Below are positions 17,998 through 27,016 of a DNA stretch of 64,000 nt, piece by piece (within the stretch, counting starts at the first letter, position 1; each line of letters opens with the position of its first letter). The DNA comes from Peteryoungia ipomoeae. Its GTDB lineage: Bacteria; Pseudomonadota; Alphaproteobacteria; Rhizobiales; Rhizobiaceae. The stretch lies in the NCBI RefSeq assembly GCF_004912165.1, contig NZ_STGV01000001.1, forward strand, positions 434,001-498,000. Reading direction: 5' to 3'. The notes beneath the pieces were generated by a model. The model was given only the letters and a program-made list of their open reading frames with translations. It did not search any database and was not told the origin of the DNA. The translations under genes and the position numbers were made by a program.

Positions 17998-18852
17998 TTA
18001 CTTGGTGTTTGCTGAGTAGTTCTTGGCAGAAAGCGTTCGGTAGAAGGAAGGCGTCAAGCCGGCTTCAGCGCGTGCAATATCGTTGAAGGGTGCTTTCAGC
18101 TGACCGCGAAAATTTGCCCGGACCAGATCTTGAAACGCTTTGGCCGGATCGCGCTTTTCGCGGGCGCAGAGGAAGCGGAACCATTTGGCTCCCACCGCGA
18201 CATGACCCTTCTCATCCTCATAGATGACCTTCAGCACATCGGCACTTTCGAGGTCGCCGGTTTCGCGCATCTTCTCCTGCAAGGCCGGTGTCACATCAAG
18301 TCCGCGGGCCTCCAGGATCAGGGGTACCACGGCCAGCCGCGCCGTCAGGTCGTTGCGGGTGGAATGCGCCGCTTGCCACAGGCCGTCATGCGCCGGCAGG
18401 TCGCCATAGTCGGCGCCGAGTGCCCTCAGTCGGTCGCGAACGAGAAGGAAATGTTTTGCCTCCTCGAAGGCAACTTTCATCCAGCCGTCGAAAAAGGACT
18501 GCGGCACGGGTTCTGTCGCGAATCGCGCCACGATGTCGAGGGCAAGATCAACGGCGTTGAGTTCAATATGCGCCAGTGCGTGCAGGAGGGCGATGCGCCC
18601 CGGCAGCGTATGCAGAGAGCGCTTTTCGACAGCTTTTGGAGGGACTAGGTCGGGCTTGGCAGGTCGCCCGGGACGGTCCGGCAGCGGGGGATCAAGCGGC
18701 GATCGCAGCGACAGCCGGCGGTCGTGCCACCGCCTTGCCGTTTCCTGGGCCAATCTCGTCTTGCGGTCGAGATCCGCACTCGCAATCGCCAGGGTCGCGC
18801 CCTGACGGAGCGAGTGCACCTCAGATGGATCGGTCACAGGGCTGTCAGCCAT
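17998..18852 (-). CDS. DUF455 ferritin-like di-iron protein
   Basis: A 284-residue DUF455 (COG2833) protein with a ferritin-like four-helix core from about residue 88. A full set of carboxylate-bridged di-iron ligands can be read: Glu97 (HIELNA), Glu131 and His134 (EEAKH), Glu181 (LILEARG), Glu214 and His217 (EDEKGH). The family has no settled function; the ligand pattern recalls di-iron hydroxylases such as MiaE. The start is the ATG at 18852, which overlaps the peroxiredoxin stop (TGATG), so the two are translationally coupled. A GTG one codon upstream is possible. The 131 bp to the M23 peptidase start contains its promoter and no other gene. Confidence 0.87.
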   Translation of the reverse strand: MADSPVTDPSEVHSLRQGATLAIASADLDRKTRLAQETARRWHDRRLSLRSPLDPPLPDRPGRPAKPDLVPPKAVEKRSLHTLPGRIALLHALAHIELNAVDLALDIVARFATEPVPQSFFDGWMKVAFEEAKHFLLVRDRLRALGADYGDLPAHDGLWQAAHSTRNDLTARLAVVPLILEARGLDVTPALQEKMRETGDLESADVLKVIYEDEKGHVAVGAKWFRFLCAREKRDPAKAFQDLVRANFRGQLKAPFNDIARAEAGLTPSFYRTLSAKNYSANTK

Positions 18853-19319
18853 CACAGAACCTTGGCGGCCTCAAGCACGGCCTGCGCATGGCCGGGAACC
18901 TTTACCTTGGGCCATATCGCCGCAATCTTGCCCGAGGCATCGATCAGGACGGTTGTACGCTCCACGCCCATATAGGTTTTGCCGTACATGCTTTTTTCCT
19001 TCCAGACGCCATAGGTCTGCAGAACCGACTTCTCCTCGTCGGAGGCCAGCGTAACGGAGAGAGCGTGTTTGGCTGCGAACTTGTCGTGGCTCTTTACCGA
19101 ATCGGGCGAGATGCCGATGACGGCTACGCCTGCGGCTGAAAACTGATCGGCAAGCGTTGTGAAGTCTTTGGCCTCAGTCGTGCAGCCGCTTGTGTCGTCT
19201 TTCGGGTAGAAGAATAGGACAACCGATTTTCCCTTGAGATCTGAAAGCGTTACGCTGCCGCCGCCGTTTGCGGGCAGGGTGAAATCCGGTGCGCTTTTGC
19301 CGATTGAGATTTCAGTCAT
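18852..19319 (-). CDS. bcp: peroxiredoxin, BCP/PrxQ type
   Basis: A 155-residue thiol peroxidase of the BCP/PrxQ group, reducing hydrogen peroxide and organic hydroperoxides in the cytoplasm. Peroxidatic Cys46 lies in DDTSGCTTEA, and the opening SAPDFTLPANGGG is typical. No second cysteine is present at +5 or anywhere else, so it should be a one-Cys enzyme needing an external thiol. It overlaps the DUF455 gene by one base. It diverges from the YhdP-like gene. Confidence 0.95.
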   Translation of the reverse strand: MTEISIGKSAPDFTLPANGGGSVTLSDLKGKSVVLFFYPKDDTSGCTTEAKDFTTLADQFSAAGVAVIGISPDSVKSHDKFAAKHALSVTLASDEEKSVLQTYGVWKEKSMYGKTYMGVERTTVLIDASGKIAAIWPKVKVPGHAQAVLEAAKVL

Positions 19320-19441
19320 GGGATAACCTTTCTTTTGCCCGTTTTGTGCGTGTATCTAAGCGCTATCGATATATAGTCCGCTCGAAGGTCGACCAGAGCG
19401 ACTTGATAGCGGCATCGATCAGCGGAGACAATCACCAGGAC

Positions 19442-22400
19442 ATGTCGGAGATCCGGGGCGAAAAGCTGCGCTTTCGCAAGCGGGATATCGTTCCGCTGCA
19501 CGCTTTGCCGTCTGCACAGGCCGAAGACCCCCTCATCGTGCACTGCCCGCCACCAAAGCGATCGGTTGCGCGACGCTTGGTGCGGGTTCTGGCTGGTTTT
19601 GTCGGTCTTTGGCTCGTCGTCATTCTCGGGGTCTATACGGTCGTTGAAAGCGGGGCGCTCGATTCGTCGCTTGCCGCCCGGGCAACGGCAGCGCTGAACG
19701 ATGCGGTCGGTCCCGATCTGAGGGCCGATGTCGGCTCTGCCGCGATCCGTTTTTCCAACGGTTTCGAAGTCGCGGTCGAAGCGCAGAACGTTCGTCTGTT
19801 TGATTCGGTCAAGCAGCAGCAGATCGCCTTGACGCAATCCGTGCGGATCATCCTCGATCCCTTTGCACTTCTCGGCGGTCGCGTCGCGATCCGCGAGGTG
19901 GCGAGCGACGGCATCATGCTCGATGCGCGCCTTCTTCCGGCGCGCGAACCGATGGATATGTCCGAATTTCGCATCGATGCAATTCCTGTGGGTTTTGAAA
20001 CGGCATTCGCGGAACTCGAGCGCATTCAGGGAATCATCGAACGCGGCGGATTGGATCGAATCAGGCTTGGCGGGCTGGAGATCGCAACCACCAGCGTCAG
20101 CGGTCGGCCGCTCGTCCTGGGTATTGACGACGTGGCACTGGAACGTGCTGAGGATGGAGCCCTATCGATCTTCGGCGCCATTTCCGTCAACGGCGAGCAG
20201 ACCGAATTGACGGCCCTGACCACTGTAGTGGATGGCAAGCCGCAAGCCTTGACCATGCGGATCGAAGATTTCCGCGTGACGCCCTTCCTGCTGCGGCGCT
20301 CCAGCGTTGGCGAGGCGCGGCAGGGGATCGATGGATCGGCCGAATTTCTGCTGAACGCCAAGCGCGCAGCCGAGGGCGTTCCACCGTCCCTCGGGCTTGC
20401 GATCAATGTGCGCGATGCAACCTTCTATTCGGATGGCCAGGACCAGTCGCTGGATGAGGCGACGCTCAATCTTCAATACGATTTTTCCAAGCGAACGATC
20501 GAGCTTGCCCAATCGCAGGCACGCTTGGGCGAGGTGACATTGCCGGTCACCGGTGGGCTGATCGACCTCGACCGTCTGCCTGAGGGCAAGTCCTATCCGA
20601 AGGGGTTCGGCATCGACCTCGTGGTTGCCGAGGGCCGCGCCAATGTGCCTGCTGCCAACGAGCCGCCGGTTCCGTTCTTCATGAAGGCTTATGGCCGCTA
20701 TCTGCCGGCCGACAAGCGGCTGCAGCTCGATCAGCTGGATGTCTCGGCCCCCGGTGGCGGGATGAAGGGCAAGCTTGCCATGCGCTTCGGCGGCACTGGT
20801 CCGGAAGTGCGCTTCAACGCGGTCTTCGAGGAAATTGAGACGACCGTTGTCAAACAGCTTTGGCCCTACTGGATTGCCGACAAGCCGCGCAAATGGGTGT
20901 TGGGCAATCTTTTCGGTGGTCGCGTTCCCAGGGGCACGGTCGATGTCTTCATTCCGCAGAATCGCCTCAGCATCGATCCGCAGCCTGTGCGTCTCGACGA
21001 AAACGAATTGAAGATCGGGTTTGACGTTGAGGACGCTCGCATCAACGTCACGGGCGAGATCGCACCGCTGCGCGATGTCTACGGACGCTTTGATATGTCG
21101 GGCGGCAAGATCGATGTCGCTGTCCGCTCTGCCGGCTCCTATTTCCCGTCGGGCCGAACCGTCCTTCTGGAGAACAGTGCATTCGCGATCGCCAATGCCT
21201 ATGACAAGCCGCTGATGGCCGACATGGACCTCAATCTGGCCGGGAGTGCGGATTCCGTTGCCGAGCTGATTTCCTTCCGCCCGATTGGCGCCCTGCAGCG
21301 CACGGGCTTCAAGGTTGACGATTTTGCCGGCAAGGTCACTGGAAACGTCAAACTTCGTCTAGGCCTCATCGCCGATCAATCGCCGCCGCCACCGGTATGG
21401 ACTGCAGCCGCAGCACTGGAGAATGTCGATATCCTGAAGCCCTTTGACGGACGCGAGGTTCGTGCCTTCAACGGCAAGATCGATGTCGATCCGGCGCTTG
21501 CGCGCATTGAGGGCGAGGCCAAGGTGGCGGATGTGCCGATGAACATCCGGATGGTGGAACCCGTCGATAAGGAGGCCGGCGTCAAAAGCGAGCGTGTCGT
21601 CTCGGCGAAGCTCGACAATGCGGCCCGCGAAAAACTGGTGCCAGGCATCGGGGACCTGATCGAGGGTCCGATTGCCGTCGAGCTGACGCGGCTGGACGAT
21701 CAAAAACAGGCCGTCAGCGTCGATCTGCGCAATGCAAATCTGACCTTTCCCTGGGTTGGCTGGTCCAAGGGGCAGAGCATCGGTGCGAAGGCGACCTTCG
21801 AACTCAGTTCTGTCGACGGGACCCAGCGGATCGACAAGTTCGAACTAGACGGTGAAGGTTTTGGCATCAAGGGCGACCTCGTACTCAACAAGGACGGGCT
21901 GCAGTCGGCCAATTTCGGCCGGGTCCGCCTCAGTCCGGAAGACGATGTCGCCATCAAGATCAGTCAGCAGAAGGGGCGCTACAATGTAACGGCCACCGGC
22001 GCCTCGTTCGATGCGCGCTCCCTGATCTCAAGCCTGAAGACCCCATCGCCCTCCGGGGGCAAGAAGGGGTCTTCGACGGCGTTGCGTCTTGAGGCGCAGC
22101 TCGACAGGGTCATCGGCTTCGGTGGCGAGGTGCTGTCGGGGGCTTCCCTGATCTATAGCGGCAAGGGAAGCCGCATTTCGCTTCTGGATTTCTCAGGCGT
22201 CACTGGTCGTGGGCAGGCGCTGGTCGCCAAATTGCGCACCGAGGATGAAAAGCGGCAACTGACGATGACCAGCAGCGATGCCGGTGCTGTGGTTCGGTTC
22301 ATCGACGTCTACAACAGGCTCTCGGGTGGTCTTGCAAATCTCAAGATGACCGAAGTGAGAGAGGGCGCCTGGGCCGGCGGCTTCGACATGCGCAATTTCA

Positions 22401-22849
22401 GTGTCGACAATGAAGAGCGCCTTCAATCCATCGTCTCAACGCCCGCCGGTGCGAATGGCCAGAGCCTGAATACGGCGGTTAAACGCGATATCGATGTGCG
22501 CTCGGCACGCTTCCAGCGAGCCTTTGCCAGGCTCGCCGTCGTTGATGGTTCCCTCAGCGTGGAAAACGGGATTGTGCGCGGCGAGCAGGTCGGCGCAAGC
22601 TTCCAGGGGATCATTCGCGATCCCAAGGGGCGGATTGACCTGACCGGTACCTTCATGCCGGCCTATGGCTTGAATCGCTTGTTTGGAGAGCTGCCGGTCA
22701 TCGGCCTCATTCTCGGCAATGGGCGCGATCGTGGTCTGCTCGGAATCACGTTCAAGCTGACAGGCCCCACCGCCAAGCCCAATCTTGTGATCAATCCCTT
22801 GTCGATCATTGCACCAGGCGTTTTCCGCCAGGTGTTCGAATTCCGTTGA
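19442..22849 (+). CDS. YhdP/AsmA-like inner-membrane transport protein
   Basis: A 1135-residue protein with one N-terminal membrane segment (about residues 47-68) and a very long periplasmic beta-rich region. The DUF3971 part and the C-terminal AsmA-like domain (FQGIIRDPKGRIDLTGTF, YGLNRLFGELPVIGLILG) identify the YhdP family. In E. coli, YhdP with TamB and YdbH moves phospholipids between inner and outer membranes. I start at the ATG at 19442, preceded by AGGA, because the 51 upstream in-frame codons overlap the divergent bcp gene. A strong terminator follows. It is monocistronic. Confidence 0.9.
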   Translation: MSEIRGEKLRFRKRDIVPLHALPSAQAEDPLIVHCPPPKRSVARRLVRVLAGFVGLWLVVILGVYTVVESGALDSSLAARATAALNDAVGPDLRADVGSAAIRFSNGFEVAVEAQNVRLFDSVKQQQIALTQSVRIILDPFALLGGRVAIREVASDGIMLDARLLPAREPMDMSEFRIDAIPVGFETAFAELERIQGIIERGGLDRIRLGGLEIATTSVSGRPLVLGIDDVALERAEDGALSIFGAISVNGEQTELTALTTVVDGKPQALTMRIEDFRVTPFLLRRSSVGEARQGIDGSAEFLLNAKRAAEGVPPSLGLAINVRDATFYSDGQDQSLDEATLNLQYDFSKRTIELAQSQARLGEVTLPVTGGLIDLDRLPEGKSYPKGFGIDLVVAEGRANVPAANEPPVPFFMKAYGRYLPADKRLQLDQLDVSAPGGGMKGKLAMRFGGTGPEVRFNAVFEEIETTVVKQLWPYWIADKPRKWVLGNLFGGRVPRGTVDVFIPQNRLSIDPQPVRLDENELKIGFDVEDARINVTGEIAPLRDVYGRFDMSGGKIDVAVRSAGSYFPSGRTVLLENSAFAIANAYDKPLMADMDLNLAGSADSVAELISFRPIGALQRTGFKVDDFAGKVTGNVKLRLGLIADQSPPPPVWTAAAALENVDILKPFDGREVRAFNGKIDVDPALARIEGEAKVADVPMNIRMVEPVDKEAGVKSERVVSAKLDNAAREKLVPGIGDLIEGPIAVELTRLDDQKQAVSVDLRNANLTFPWVGWSKGQSIGAKATFELSSVDGTQRIDKFELDGEGFGIKGDLVLNKDGLQSANFGRVRLSPEDDVAIKISQQKGRYNVTATGASFDARSLISSLKTPSPSGGKKGSSTALRLEAQLDRVIGFGGEVLSGASLIYSGKGSRISLLDFSGVTGRGQALVAKLRTEDEKRQLTMTSSDAGAVVRFIDVYNRLSGGLANLKMTEVREGAWAGGFDMRNFSVDNEERLQSIVSTPAGANGQSLNTAVKRDIDVRSARFQRAFARLAVVDGSLSVENGIVRGEQVGASFQGIIRDPKGRIDLTGTFMPAYGLNRLFGELPVIGLILGNGRDRGLLGITFKLTGPTAKPNLVINPLSIIAPGVFRQVFEFR

Positions 22850-22861
22850 TGAGCGCCGGCC

Positions 22862-22910
22862 TAGAGCATTTCCGGTGAATACAGGTTCACCTGATATGCT
22901 CTATCTTTTT
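22862..22910 (+). terminator. rho-independent terminator, also a rhizobial GAGCATTTCC-type palindrome
   Basis: TAGAGCAT pairs with ATGCTCTA and, inside it, GGTGAA pairs with TTCACC; TCTTTTT follows on the plus strand. It terminates the YhdP-like gene and its right arm covers the last bases of the convergent cobK. The GAGCATTTCCGG core resembles a palindrome I remember as recurrent between genes in Rhizobiaceae. Confidence 0.85.
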
Positions 22911-23650
22911 GATTTTGCCGCATTGTCCGACACCGAAGCGGTCCCGCTTCGGCTGGAATTGCTTAAGGGGCGCTCGATCATGACCACGGGTAGTGACAGC
23001 ATGCGTGCAGCCTCAAGCTTGGCATAACCGGCTGTTCCACCGGAATTGCGGCAAACGAGATGTGTTATGCCGTGGGCCTCGAAAAGGGCCTTTTCGGTGT
23101 CCGCGGCCTGTGCGGGTTTGCCAATCACCCATTGCCAGCGGCTATCTGTGGATGGCTCGATCGGTGGATCGACGACGCGCAGAATGAAATGGCAATCCTC
23201 TCGAGAGCGGAACAGGGCCACATGCTGCCGGCCAAGCGCCAGGAAGGCGCGTGCCCCGGCGGGCAAGAGCGCCGCCGCTGCTGCCTCGTCGGCCACCTTA
23301 AGCCAGGTTTCGCCCTGTTCGGCCTGCCAGGGCGCGCGCGTAACCGTCTTGAGAGGAATGCCGGATTGCTGTGCCGCCAGCACCGCATTCTCGCTGATCG
23401 TCTTCGCAAAGGGATGCGTGGCGTCGATGAGGAGGTCGATGCCTTCCTCTTTCAGATAGCGGGCCAGCCCCTTCGCACCGCCGAAGCCCCCGATCCGATG
23501 GCGTCCAGGCGGCAGGGTTGGCGCCTCTGTCCGACCGGCAAGCGCGGTGATGACGTCGTTGCCCTTGGCGATCTCGTCTCTGGCGATGTTGAGCGCCTGG
23601 GCCGTGCCGCCGAGGATCAGGATGCGCTTCTGCCCGGCGTCAGTGCTCAT
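22901..23650 (-). CDS. cobK: precorrin-6A reductase
   Basis: A 249-residue CobK/CbiJ enzyme, which reduces precorrin-6A with NADPH during corrin ring synthesis. Seen: N-terminal Rossmann start KRILILGGTAQAL, the core DATHPFA, and VCRNSGGTAGYAKLEAA near the end, all conserved in CobK. The start at 23650 (MSTDAGQKR) overlaps the cbiD stop by about 11 bp; longer in-frame openings run inside cbiD. The stop lies in the terminator palindrome. Orientation is opposite to cobABCD. Confidence 0.95.
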   Translation of the reverse strand: MSTDAGQKRILILGGTAQALNIARDEIAKGNDVITALAGRTEAPTLPPGRHRIGGFGGAKGLARYLKEEGIDLLIDATHPFAKTISENAVLAAQQSGIPLKTVTRAPWQAEQGETWLKVADEAAAAALLPAGARAFLALGRQHVALFRSREDCHFILRVVDPPIEPSTDSRWQWVIGKPAQAADTEKALFEAHGITHLVCRNSGGTAGYAKLEAARMLSLPVVMIERPLSNSSRSGTASVSDNAAKSKR

Positions 23651-24773
23651 GAGCAATGATCTTCCCGGCGCGATCGGTGATGACAATGTCGACCGTGATG
23701 GGCGCGTCTCGCAGGATCTCGCGAACGATCCGCAAGGCCTCACGTGCGACGGAGGGGGCAAGGTTTACGCCATTTTCGCGAGCAATTGAAAAGGCTTCCA
23801 GTGATGTGTTCGAGCTTCGGATTAAGTTCAGGACAGGCTCCTCCAACTCCCTGCACACTGGCAAGTCTGCCAGAAAGCCCAAATCCACCTGACTGCGGGA
23901 CGAATGGAGATCGAGCGCACCCTGCGCCAGTTTGGTCAGCTTGGCAAAGCCGCCGGCGATGGTCAGGCGCGCTACGGGGTGCTGACGCAGATATTTGAGC
24001 AGGCCGCCGGCAAAATCGCCCATGTCGAGAAGGGCAATCTCGGGCAGGTCATAAAGGGCCTGGGCTGCCTTTTCCGAGGTCGATCCAGTGGCGCCAAGCA
24101 CATGCGTCAGACCCGCCGCTCGTGCCACGTCGATCCCTCGGTGGATGGAATGGATCCAGGCCGCACAGGAGAATGGATTGACAATGCCGGTCGTGCCGAG
24201 AATCGACAGCCCCCCGACAATGCCAAGCCGCGGATTCCAGGTCTGCGCTGCGAGCGCAGCGCCACCGGGTACGGAAATGGTGACCTCGATATCGGGGCTG
24301 ACGCCGGAAGCGTGACAGACAGTCTCCACGACGTCGCGCATCATCTGGCGGGGAACGGGATTGATGGCCGGCTCGCCAACGCCGATCGGCAGTCCGGCGC
24401 GGGTGACGGTGCCGACACCATCTCCCGCCCTGAAGACAAGGCCGCTGCCGGGCGGGCCGCGGCGGACCGTTGAGACGACTGTCGCGCCATGGGTCACGTC
24501 GGGATCGTCGCCGGCATCCTTGACGATCCCGGCTGTGGCAAAGTCGCCGCCCAGGTCGTGGTGTGCGAGCGCAAAAGCCGGTGTTTCACCGCGTGGCAGG
24601 GTGATGCTGACGGGATCGGGGAAGTCCCCGGTGAAAAGAGCCGATAGTGCCGCTTTTGTTGCCGCGGTTGCACAGGCACCGGTCGTCCAGCCTTTCCGTA
24701 AGGGGGCCCCTTCCGGCTTGTCGATCCGTTCGGGCTGTCCCGTTTTGCTATCAGGATTTTCAACGTCGCGCAT
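23640..24773 (-). CDS. cbiD: cobalt-precorrin-5B (C1)-methyltransferase CbiD-type
   Basis: About 377 residues of the CbiD family. Typical stretches are LRKGWTTGACATAATKAAL, GEPAINPVPRQMM, LGIVGGLSILGTTGIV and SIHRGIDVARAAGL. CbiD methylates C1 in the anaerobic pathway, but the family is also standard in rhizobial cob clusters, where its exact role in the aerobic route is less clear. The start is uncertain: I take the ATG at 24773 (MRDVENPD); the frame reaches 24824 without a clear ribosome binding site. The 96 bp to divergent cobA carries both promoters and is too short for a full cobalamin riboswitch. Confidence 0.9.
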   Translation of the reverse strand: MRDVENPDSKTGQPERIDKPEGAPLRKGWTTGACATAATKAALSALFTGDFPDPVSITLPRGETPAFALAHHDLGGDFATAGIVKDAGDDPDVTHGATVVSTVRRGPPGSGLVFRAGDGVGTVTRAGLPIGVGEPAINPVPRQMMRDVVETVCHASGVSPDIEVTISVPGGAALAAQTWNPRLGIVGGLSILGTTGIVNPFSCAAWIHSIHRGIDVARAAGLTHVLGATGSTSEKAAQALYDLPEIALLDMGDFAGGLLKYLRQHPVARLTIAGGFAKLTKLAQGALDLHSSRSQVDLGFLADLPVCRELEEPVLNLIRSSNTSLEAFSIARENGVNLAPSVAREALRIVREILRDAPITVDIVITDRAGKIIAHEH

Positions 24774-24869
24774 GGCATGCTTATAGGCGAGCACGGAGGA
24801 TCGCGGAAGCCGGCTCGTGCGCATGTTTGATGCGCGACAATTGCATTTTCCGCGGGAGGGTCCTACAGC

Positions 24870-25727
24870 ATGAGCATGGATGAACAGTCACGCCTTGCCC
24901 TGCCTGCGGCGCTTCCGGCGATCCAGCCCGGCCATGTCTGGTTGGCAGGTGCTGGTCCTGGCGATCCCGGGCTTTTGACCCTCCTTGCGGCCAAGGCGCT
25001 GAGCGAGGCGGATGTCATCGTGCATGACGCGCTGGTCAACGAAGAATGCCTGAAGCTCGCGCGCGCCGATGCCATGCTGGAATATGCCGGCAAGCGCGGC
25101 GGCAAACCGTCTGCCAAACAGCGCGACATTTCCTTGCGGCTTGTGGAACTGGCGAGATCAGGCCACCGGGTTCTACGCCTGAAGGGTGGCGATCCCTTCG
25201 TCTTCGGGCGTGGCGGCGAGGAGGCCATGACACTGATCGAACATGGCGTGCCTTTCCGTATTGTGCCGGGCGTGACTGCCGGCATTGGCGGTCTTGCCTA
25301 TGCCGGTATTCCGGTGACCCATCGCGAGGTCAATCACGCCGTTACCTTCCTCACCGGGCACGATTCTGCCGGCGTTGTGCCGGATCGAATCGACTGGGAT
25401 GCGATTGGTCGAGGATCGCCTGTCATCGTCATGTATATGGCGATGAAACATATCGGCCAGATCGCTGGCAATCTGATCGCCGCCGGTCGCCGCGCCGACG
25501 AGCCCGTCGCCTTTGTCTGCAATGCGGCGACCTCCGAACAGAGCGTCATGGAAACGACGCTCGGCCGTGCCGAGGCCGATATGCTCGCTTCCGGTATCGA
25601 GCCGCCTGCCATCGTCGTTGTCGGTGAGGTCGTCCGGCTTCGCGCTTCGCTCGACTGGCTTGGTGCTCTCGAGGGACGAAAGCTTCTGCCGGACCCTTTT
25701 GCCGAAGGCAGGAAACATAGCGCATGA
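24870..25727 (+). CDS. cobA: uroporphyrinogen-III C-methyltransferase
   Basis: A 285-residue SUMT that transfers two methyl groups from SAM to uroporphyrinogen III, giving precorrin-2, the branch point to cobalamin (and siroheme). The SAM-binding loop GAGPGDPGLLTLLAAKAL and the signature LRLKGGDPFVFGRGGEE are intact. It is a stand-alone SUMT without the CysG dehydrogenase/ferrochelatase domain. It starts the plus-strand set cobA-cobB-cobC-cobD; its stop overlaps cobB by four bases (ATGA). Confidence 0.97.
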   Translation: MSMDEQSRLALPAALPAIQPGHVWLAGAGPGDPGLLTLLAAKALSEADVIVHDALVNEECLKLARADAMLEYAGKRGGKPSAKQRDISLRLVELARSGHRVLRLKGGDPFVFGRGGEEAMTLIEHGVPFRIVPGVTAGIGGLAYAGIPVTHREVNHAVTFLTGHDSAGVVPDRIDWDAIGRGSPVIVMYMAMKHIGQIAGNLIAAGRRADEPVAFVCNAATSEQSVMETTLGRAEADMLASGIEPPAIVVVGEVVRLRASLDWLGALEGRKLLPDPFAEGRKHSA

Positions 25728-27016
25728 CAGGCCTGATGATTGCGGCGCCGGCCTCGGGCTCTGGCAAGACCGTCGTCACGCTGGGCCTGCTCAGAGCGTT
25801 CAAACGCAGCGGTATCGCCGTTTCGCCCGCCAAAGCCGGGCCGGATTTCATCGACCCCGCTTTCCATGCGGCGGCCTCCGGGAAGCTCTGCTGCAATCTC
25901 GATCCCTGGGCCATGCGTCCCGGCTTGCTCGGCGCGCTCGCCGAAGAGCTGCAAAGGGAAAACCTTGTGGTCGTCGAGGCGATGATGGGGCTTTTCGATG
26001 GCGCCGCCGATGGCAGCGGCAGTGCGGCCGATCTCGCCCAGCTTCTCGATTTGTCGGTCCTCTTGGTGCTGGATTGCGCAAAGACGTCGCATTCGATTGC
26101 CGCTGTCGTCAGCGGTTTCGCCGGATTCCGGCCCGGTGTCAGGATTGCCGGCATTCTCCTGAACAAGGTCGGCAGCGATCGGCACGAGCATATGCTGCGT
26201 CAGGCGCTGCAGCCGCTTGGCATTCCTGTCGTCGGCGTGATCAAGACTGATCCCGCTCTTGTCCTGCCCGAGCGCCATCTCGGTCTTGTGCAAGCCGGCG
26301 AACATGTCGCCCTCGACGCCTTCATCGAGCGTGCCGCGGATGCTGTGACGGCTGGCGTGGATCTGGAGGCGTTGCGCCATCTTGCAAACGGTGCAAAGCC
26401 CGCGCTCGCCAGCGCCAAGCCCCTGCCACCGCTCGGTCAGCGGATTGCCGTGGCACACGATGTCGCCTTCGCTTTCGCCTATCCGCATCTCCTGCGTGGC
26501 TGGCAAACGCAAGGGGCAGAGATCCGTTTCTTCTCGCCGTTCGCTGATGAAGCGCCAGACGATACGGCCGATGCGATCTTCCTGCCCGGAGGCTATCCCG
26601 AACTTCATGCCGAACGCCTGGCGGCTGCCGAAGGATTTCGACAATCCCTGACCGCTGCCGCTGCACGTTGTGTGCCGATTTACGGCGAATGCGGTGGTTA
26701 CATGGTGCTGGGAGAAGGTCTGGTGGATGCACAGGGTACACGCCACCGCATGGCTGGCCTTTTACCTTTGGTTACCAGCTTCGAGATGCGCAAACGCCAT
26801 CTCGGTTACCGCAAGCTCCGCTCGCTTGCGGGTGATATCCTGACGGGATCATTTCGAGGCCACGAATTCCACTATTCCTCGGCGATCTATGAAGGCGAGG
26901 CGGATCGGCTTTTCGATGCGCATGATGCGCTCGACCAAAGCCTGGGGACGTGCGGCTTGCGGCGCGGCTCGGTCTTCGGTTCCTACATGCATCTCATTGA
27001 CAGGGTGGAGGCCTGA
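25724..27016 (+). CDS. cobB: hydrogenobyrinic acid a,c-diamide synthase
   Basis: A 430-residue CobB/CbiA enzyme that amidates the a and c side chains using glutamine and ATP. N-terminal nucleotide-binding loop: APASGSGKT (residues 8-16), followed by KAGPDFIDPAFH. The C-terminal glutaminase domain has IYGECGGYMVLG with nucleophile Cys323 and FLPGGYPELH before it. The length is normal. It overlaps cobA by four bases and abuts cobC (stop immediately followed by the next ATG). Confidence 0.96.
   Translation: MTGLMIAAPASGSGKTVVTLGLLRAFKRSGIAVSPAKAGPDFIDPAFHAAASGKLCCNLDPWAMRPGLLGALAEELQRENLVVVEAMMGLFDGAADGSGSAADLAQLLDLSVLLVLDCAKTSHSIAAVVSGFAGFRPGVRIAGILLNKVGSDRHEHMLRQALQPLGIPVVGVIKTDPALVLPERHLGLVQAGEHVALDAFIERAADAVTAGVDLEALRHLANGAKPALASAKPLPPLGQRIAVAHDVAFAFAYPHLLRGWQTQGAEIRFFSPFADEAPDDTADAIFLPGGYPELHAERLAAAEGFRQSLTAAAARCVPIYGECGGYMVLGEGLVDAQGTRHRMAGLLPLVTSFEMRKRHLGYRKLRSLAGDILTGSFRGHEFHYSSAIYEGEADRLFDAHDALDQSLGTCGLRRGSVFGSYMHLIDRVEA

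Noticed and set aside
24774..24869. Cobalamin riboswitch in the cbiD-cobA gap
   Set aside because: The 96-bp gap is too short for the roughly 200-nt element and I see no B12-box-like sequence.
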